Under the pieces are notes generated by a model. It saw only the letters and a list, made by a program, of their open reading frames with translations. It was not told where the DNA came from and did no database searches. DNA of 64,000 nucleotides from Cruorifilaria tuberocauda (taxonomy: Eukaryota; Nematoda; Chromadorea; Rhabditida; Onchocercidae). The position numbers and the translations under genes are program-made. The stretch's first letter is position 1, and the number at the start of each line of letters is the position of its first letter. Shown in pieces: positions 59,583 through 64,000 of the stretch. Where the stretch lies: NCBI GenBank assembly GCA_013365365.1, contig JABVXU010000007.1, positions 310,001 to 374,000 of the forward strand, read 5' to 3'.

Positions 59583-62500
59583 GTATATCAATGGATAATA
59601 TATCGGATCATCTTAACGATAATAGCAACCAGATCAGTTCGCCGGGAGAAGATTCTGTAATGTCGGAAATTCCACTAAAAATTGTTAACCATAATGTTGA
59701 AGGTGATGCTGCATTACGAACGATACAAGATGATGATTCTCATGAAAGTGTTTCATTACTTTTATCAGTGGATGATAATGTCATCAAAGGTTCTATTTGC
59801 TAATCTTAGATGATTAATGATAAAGACAATATTTCCATTACTTTAACTTTTCAAGAGGAAATCTTTTATGGATAATTTCCACTTTCTGAATGATAAATTT
59901 AAGAAGTTTAATTTTACTTCAAGTAACAAATAATTTTGAAATTTTACTTCATTTTCTGTCAAACATGTAATTGCATACTTTTGTTACGGTATGAAAATGA
60001 ACTAATTGATAGTACTGATACAATAAGAAATCACTAATTGCTTATCAATCATTTGAATGAATGAGATGGTTTAACATCGTTCTAATCGTTTGCAAAGTTT
60101 TGATAATTTTTATGTGAAATGTATTATTGTTCCGTTTTATCAAAATAATTTCAGTCAGTGAAGCGGAAACTATCTGCAAAAGTATTTTCTGTTGAAATTT
60201 TCATAATCATTATCACGATAACGATTATGATAGTGATATTATTCTATTATAATCATATTTGCTGCAATTTTCTCAATTTTTACATCTAATATATGAATAG
60301 ATCAATTAATTACAGATCGATTACTTATATCAGATGATGATGAGGCGTCATCAGCGAACGGTGAATTGATTAAGCCGACAGGTATGGGACATACAAATTT
60401 AGAGCTTTTCGAAGATACAGCAGCTGAGCTTTTTTCTCAGTACTTGAAAGTTTTCACACAACCACAAGCACTTGAAAGAACTGCAAAGGTATATTTCATT
60501 AAATTAAATTGATTCTTTAATTCAAACAAATACTTTTTCAATTTATATGTTAAACTCCAACAAATCATCTATTCAAAGTTCAATGAAATAAAAATTAAAC
60601 AGAATTATTCATTTTTTTTGTTATTTTTCTTACAGGAAAACATCATCGATTTATTTGATTATTTTTATTATCTCGTAAATTAGATGCTTTTAAAGTATCA
60701 CCGGAAATATTATTAATTCTTTTAAATTACTGATTATATCAAACTAGTATTACCTTTTAAATTTTAAACCTTTTAAATTAGTGAATATATTGAAAAAGTA
60801 TTCTCTTTTAAATTAGTGAAATCAAAATTTTTAATAACATCATATTAGAGAATAATGTCCATATTATCGAAGTGAATTAATTTGATGATTAGGAATCAAT
60901 TAACTTCTATGAATATCATTCCATAGTATGGTATTATTTACAATAGTTGTAAATTAAACAATTATAATAATTACAATTTTACAAAATTACAACATAAATT
61001 ACAAAATTTAATAATTGTAATTTTAATAAAATTTATTAATTTTTAGTCAGCAAATTTGGGTACATTATTCGGCGTGTATTTACCAACAATTCAGCATATC
61101 TTAGGTGTAACGATGTTTATACGTCTCTTTTGGGTTGTTGGAATTGCTGGCGTATCACAATCATTTTTACTTCTTATTTTCTGTTGCTTAACTGTATGTT
61201 CTAGTTTTCGATATTTCATGAAGTTTTCTTAATTGCTAAAAGTTAGATTCTCTTTGATAAAATTGTGAAATAGAGAAGAAATTATTTAAATATCCTTTCT
61301 ACAATCCATAAAACTAGTATTAATTATTGATGATGATTGTTTGTTTTACTCTCAGCTTAATCCTCCATATCAAGTATGTAGATACTAGCCTTATTGTCCT
61401 TTCAATTTCTAGAAAAAGTTTTTCATTTCTTTCTTTAAGATATTCTTATAAGTGATTATCTCGATCTTCACTTCTATTCATAGCAAGTTTTGGAATAAAT
61501 GTCTACTGTTCACTTCAGACTTTTATCACCAGTATCAGTTTATCAGCAATAGCTACAAATGGAGAGATCAAGAGCGGCGGTGCATATTACATGCTATCGA
61601 GAAACCTTGGAACAGAATTTGGCACAGCCTTAGGCATACTCTTCTATCTTGGAAATGCTGTTGCCACATCCATGTATTTGGTTGGTGGAGTTGAAATTTT
61701 ATTGGTATGTATTATGTCATATCACTGATAAGTGTTATGAAGACAGTGTTACTCATTCTAAGATTATCATTGTAAACAAATTTATTAATACAATTGTTTT
61801 TGCCATTTATCAATTTCGATCAAAGAAATGAAATTTCATTCATGTTTTTAGATTTACATTTTTCCTGATCTTACAATTGGTGGCAGAGAAGTACAATCAC
61901 AAACAGGTCAACTTTCAGCATTGTTGACTGCTAGTGATATTTCTTATTTCATCATCATACATTATCAAAAATCATAGATTAGGTATATTATCTCGAAAAT
62001 ATCACCAAAAAATCAAAACTAAATTTATCACTTATTCAATAACTAGTAGTTTTATTTTGTTTTATTTTTTCCGTAATTTTATAATATTTTTTTCTTTCAT
62101 TGAATTTATCATGAAAGAGAGAGTGTAAGTATCAATGCAAAATTCTTAATAAATACTTATAATCATATTACTCATACTTATTAATACTCATTAATAAACA
62201 TTAAATAATCAAATATTAAAAGTGATTAACTGAATTATGATAATTTTTTTAGTGATATCTTGATACAATTCAATGCTTTATTTGTAGAAATGTTTGGTAT
62301 GATGTCGCATAATTTACGAATATATGCTACATTATTACTTTTGCTTGAATTCATTGTTGTCGCAATGGGTGTGCGATTTGTGCAGCTTTTCGCACCGGTA
62401 TGCTTGCGACTTTTATTTTCCTTTAAAGGATAATTTTCTTAGGGTCTATGAGATTCATATTTTCAAGATTTTTATATTTATGACGGATTATTTAAAACTC

Positions 62501-64000
62501 ATCAACATCAAAACCGAAGTTTAACCCAGTCAACACAATAGCTAAAGCCGTAGAATTATCATGAAATACGTTGAGTTTTATCAGTTTCATTAATAATATC
62601 ATTTACTGTAATTTTGACAATTCTGTTATATTTGAGATCTCACTTTTATGTGTGATTTTATCAATATTATCATGTTTTGCTGGTGGAATTGAAAAATCAA
62701 TGAGCCCAGAGAGTGGACAAAGGTTTGAAGTTGTTTTTTTTTAATGTTTACATGAATACTGTATCAAATCTTTGTTCATTAATAATTTCTGAAATTAAAG
62801 TTATGTAAATTATGTGGAATTTATTATTGGTAATTTTTAAAATTAAGAAAAATTAATCTTATGATGAATTAGGAAATTAAAACAAAGTAGAAAGGTTAAA
62901 AGCTAATCAAAAGCTTAATAGTTAATTATTAATCATTCATTTTTAGAGTATGTAAATTAGGTGATCATTTACTGCAAGCACAAGTATTTATGCCACAAAA
63001 TATTTCAATTAGACATATTTGCCGGTATTGCAATGAAAAATATATGTAAGTTTTTAATATTTATAGGAAATTGTAATAAGAAATGGTATATTTTTAATGA
63101 GTAAATAGGAGTGAAAATAATCTAAAAGTTTGAAATATTTCATAAATATTATCCAATGAAATGATAACTAAAAAAATGTGGTATTATTAAGTGTAACATT
63201 TACGAATGGTTGATTAATGATGGATAACGATTAATGGAATTTTAATCTTCATGTTTCATTATCCCAGTAGTTTTCTTTTTTTCTTTTAGTTCTTATAAAG
63301 ATTTGATTTTGAAATTTTAGTCTTAAATAACTTTGGACTAGAATTATGATATTAAATTTTGTATTTCCATTGTTCACATTATTTTATTGATGTGTGGTAA
63401 GAGTTCTTCAAGTATAAATGATTTTTTGATTCCTATGAATTTTTAATTGTAGAAGTAGAAGTTTTACGGAATACTGTAATAATGAAACATGTTTTTTACC
63501 GATTAAATGTGAGAATGGTTATCCCGGTTTTACAGGAAGTACTCTAAAAGGTTACTCTTAATTAAAAATTTTTTACTCTTCATTTTTATATTAAATTGGG
63601 AATGATTTATTTAATTCTTCAATCAGTATTTGAATTTGAATTTTATTCAGTTGATCTTTTTTCACTTTGTGATTTTTAATTTTTAATTTTAATTTGCAGA
63701 AAACTTGCATGCAACTCATTATATGAAAGCTGGTGAATATAAACCTGGAAAGATAGCAAATACTGATATTGAAGTATATCAGGATGTGAAAACTACATTC
63801 TTCGTCTTATTGGCTATTTATTTTCCAGCAGTTACGGGAATTTTAACAGGAGCTAACATGAGCGGTACTGTCTAATTTTATTTCCCACAATAAATTTGCT
63901 AAAATCAAAGATAAAAATGAAAAAAAATTGATTACTTTCAATGATTTGAAAAGCAAAATGAGATAAGTTGGAAATTTTTAGGTGATCTTAAAAATGCGCA
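59583..64000 (+). CDS. KCC: K-Cl cotransporter (SLC12A4-7/KCC family), 5' part
   Basis: Exons: 59583-59789 (ATG 59591), 60316-60488, 61047-61193, 61519-61704, 61852-61906, 62288-62397, 62637-62722, 62947-63045, 63453-63550, 63700-63864 and 63982 to the edge; about 445 residues seen. The gene exports K+ with Cl- across the plasma membrane, setting cell volume and neuronal chloride. An acidic cytosolic N-terminus (1-124) precedes LFGVYLPTIQHILGV (TM1), a second helix, SLSAIATNG, GGAYYMLSRNLGTEFG, LLLEFIVVAMGVRFV and VILSILSCFAGGIEKS, all at KCC-like positions. The extracellular loop has paired cysteines (HICRYC, YCNNETC) and N-glycosylation sequons (NIS, NET). The next segment, FFVLLAIYFPAVTGILTGAN, then SGDLKNA matches the KCC core. 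The extracellular cysteines support KCC over NKCC/NCC. The loop is shorter than in vertebrates. The rest lies right of the window. Confidence 0.95.

Overview
This 64 kb window is AT-rich nuclear DNA from a eukaryote, most likely a nematode and probably a filarial or related spirurid worm. The reasons are many small exons, introns ending in T-rich YAG acceptors (often TTTTCAG or TTTTAG), likely trans-splice-type acceptors just before start codons, and exon-level similarity to animal proteins. The clade call is inference; no species can be named from the sequence alone. I saw no bacterial operon, CRISPR array, rRNA, confident tRNA or intact transposon.

Six multi-exon protein genes can be read with frame-consistent splice junctions. 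From left to right they are: the 3' part of a THOC7-like THO/TREX subunit gene (+, about 1-1408); a PRL/PTP4A prenylated phosphatase (-, 2143-3723); an MGAT1-type N-acetylglucosaminyltransferase I (-, 16934-21414, with a candidate membrane-anchor exon near 23.5 kb); a complete ATP-citrate lyase (+, 30480-37126, 24 exons, 1,114 residues); a two-BTB-domain BTBD8-like gene ending in a 27-glutamine tract (+, 42926-53235, 24 exons); and the 5' half of a K-Cl cotransporter (+, 59583 to the window edge).

Between them lie long gene-poor stretches. The 13 kb at 3.8-16.9 kb has only a few islands that look possibly coding, none identified. The 7 kb before ATP-citrate lyase carries four GA-repeat tracts and a GC-richer block just upstream. 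The 37.1-42.9 kb gap holds an EF-hand-like fragment and an unexplained minus-strand ORF. The 53.2-59.6 kb gap has large microsatellites, a triple TGACGTCA-type array, a short element with 16-bp inverted termini and a candidate minus-strand coiled-coil exon.

The genes are not a functional cluster. They cover mRNA export, phosphatase signalling, N-glycan maturation in the Golgi, cytosolic acetyl-CoA supply, a probable endocytic adaptor and chloride extrusion, as expected of ordinary animal gene order. The most unusual items are the polyglutamine exon, a possible GC-AG intron in the BTBD8-like gene, the 9-bp-phased TGACGTCA array and the inverted-repeat element near 58.1 kb.
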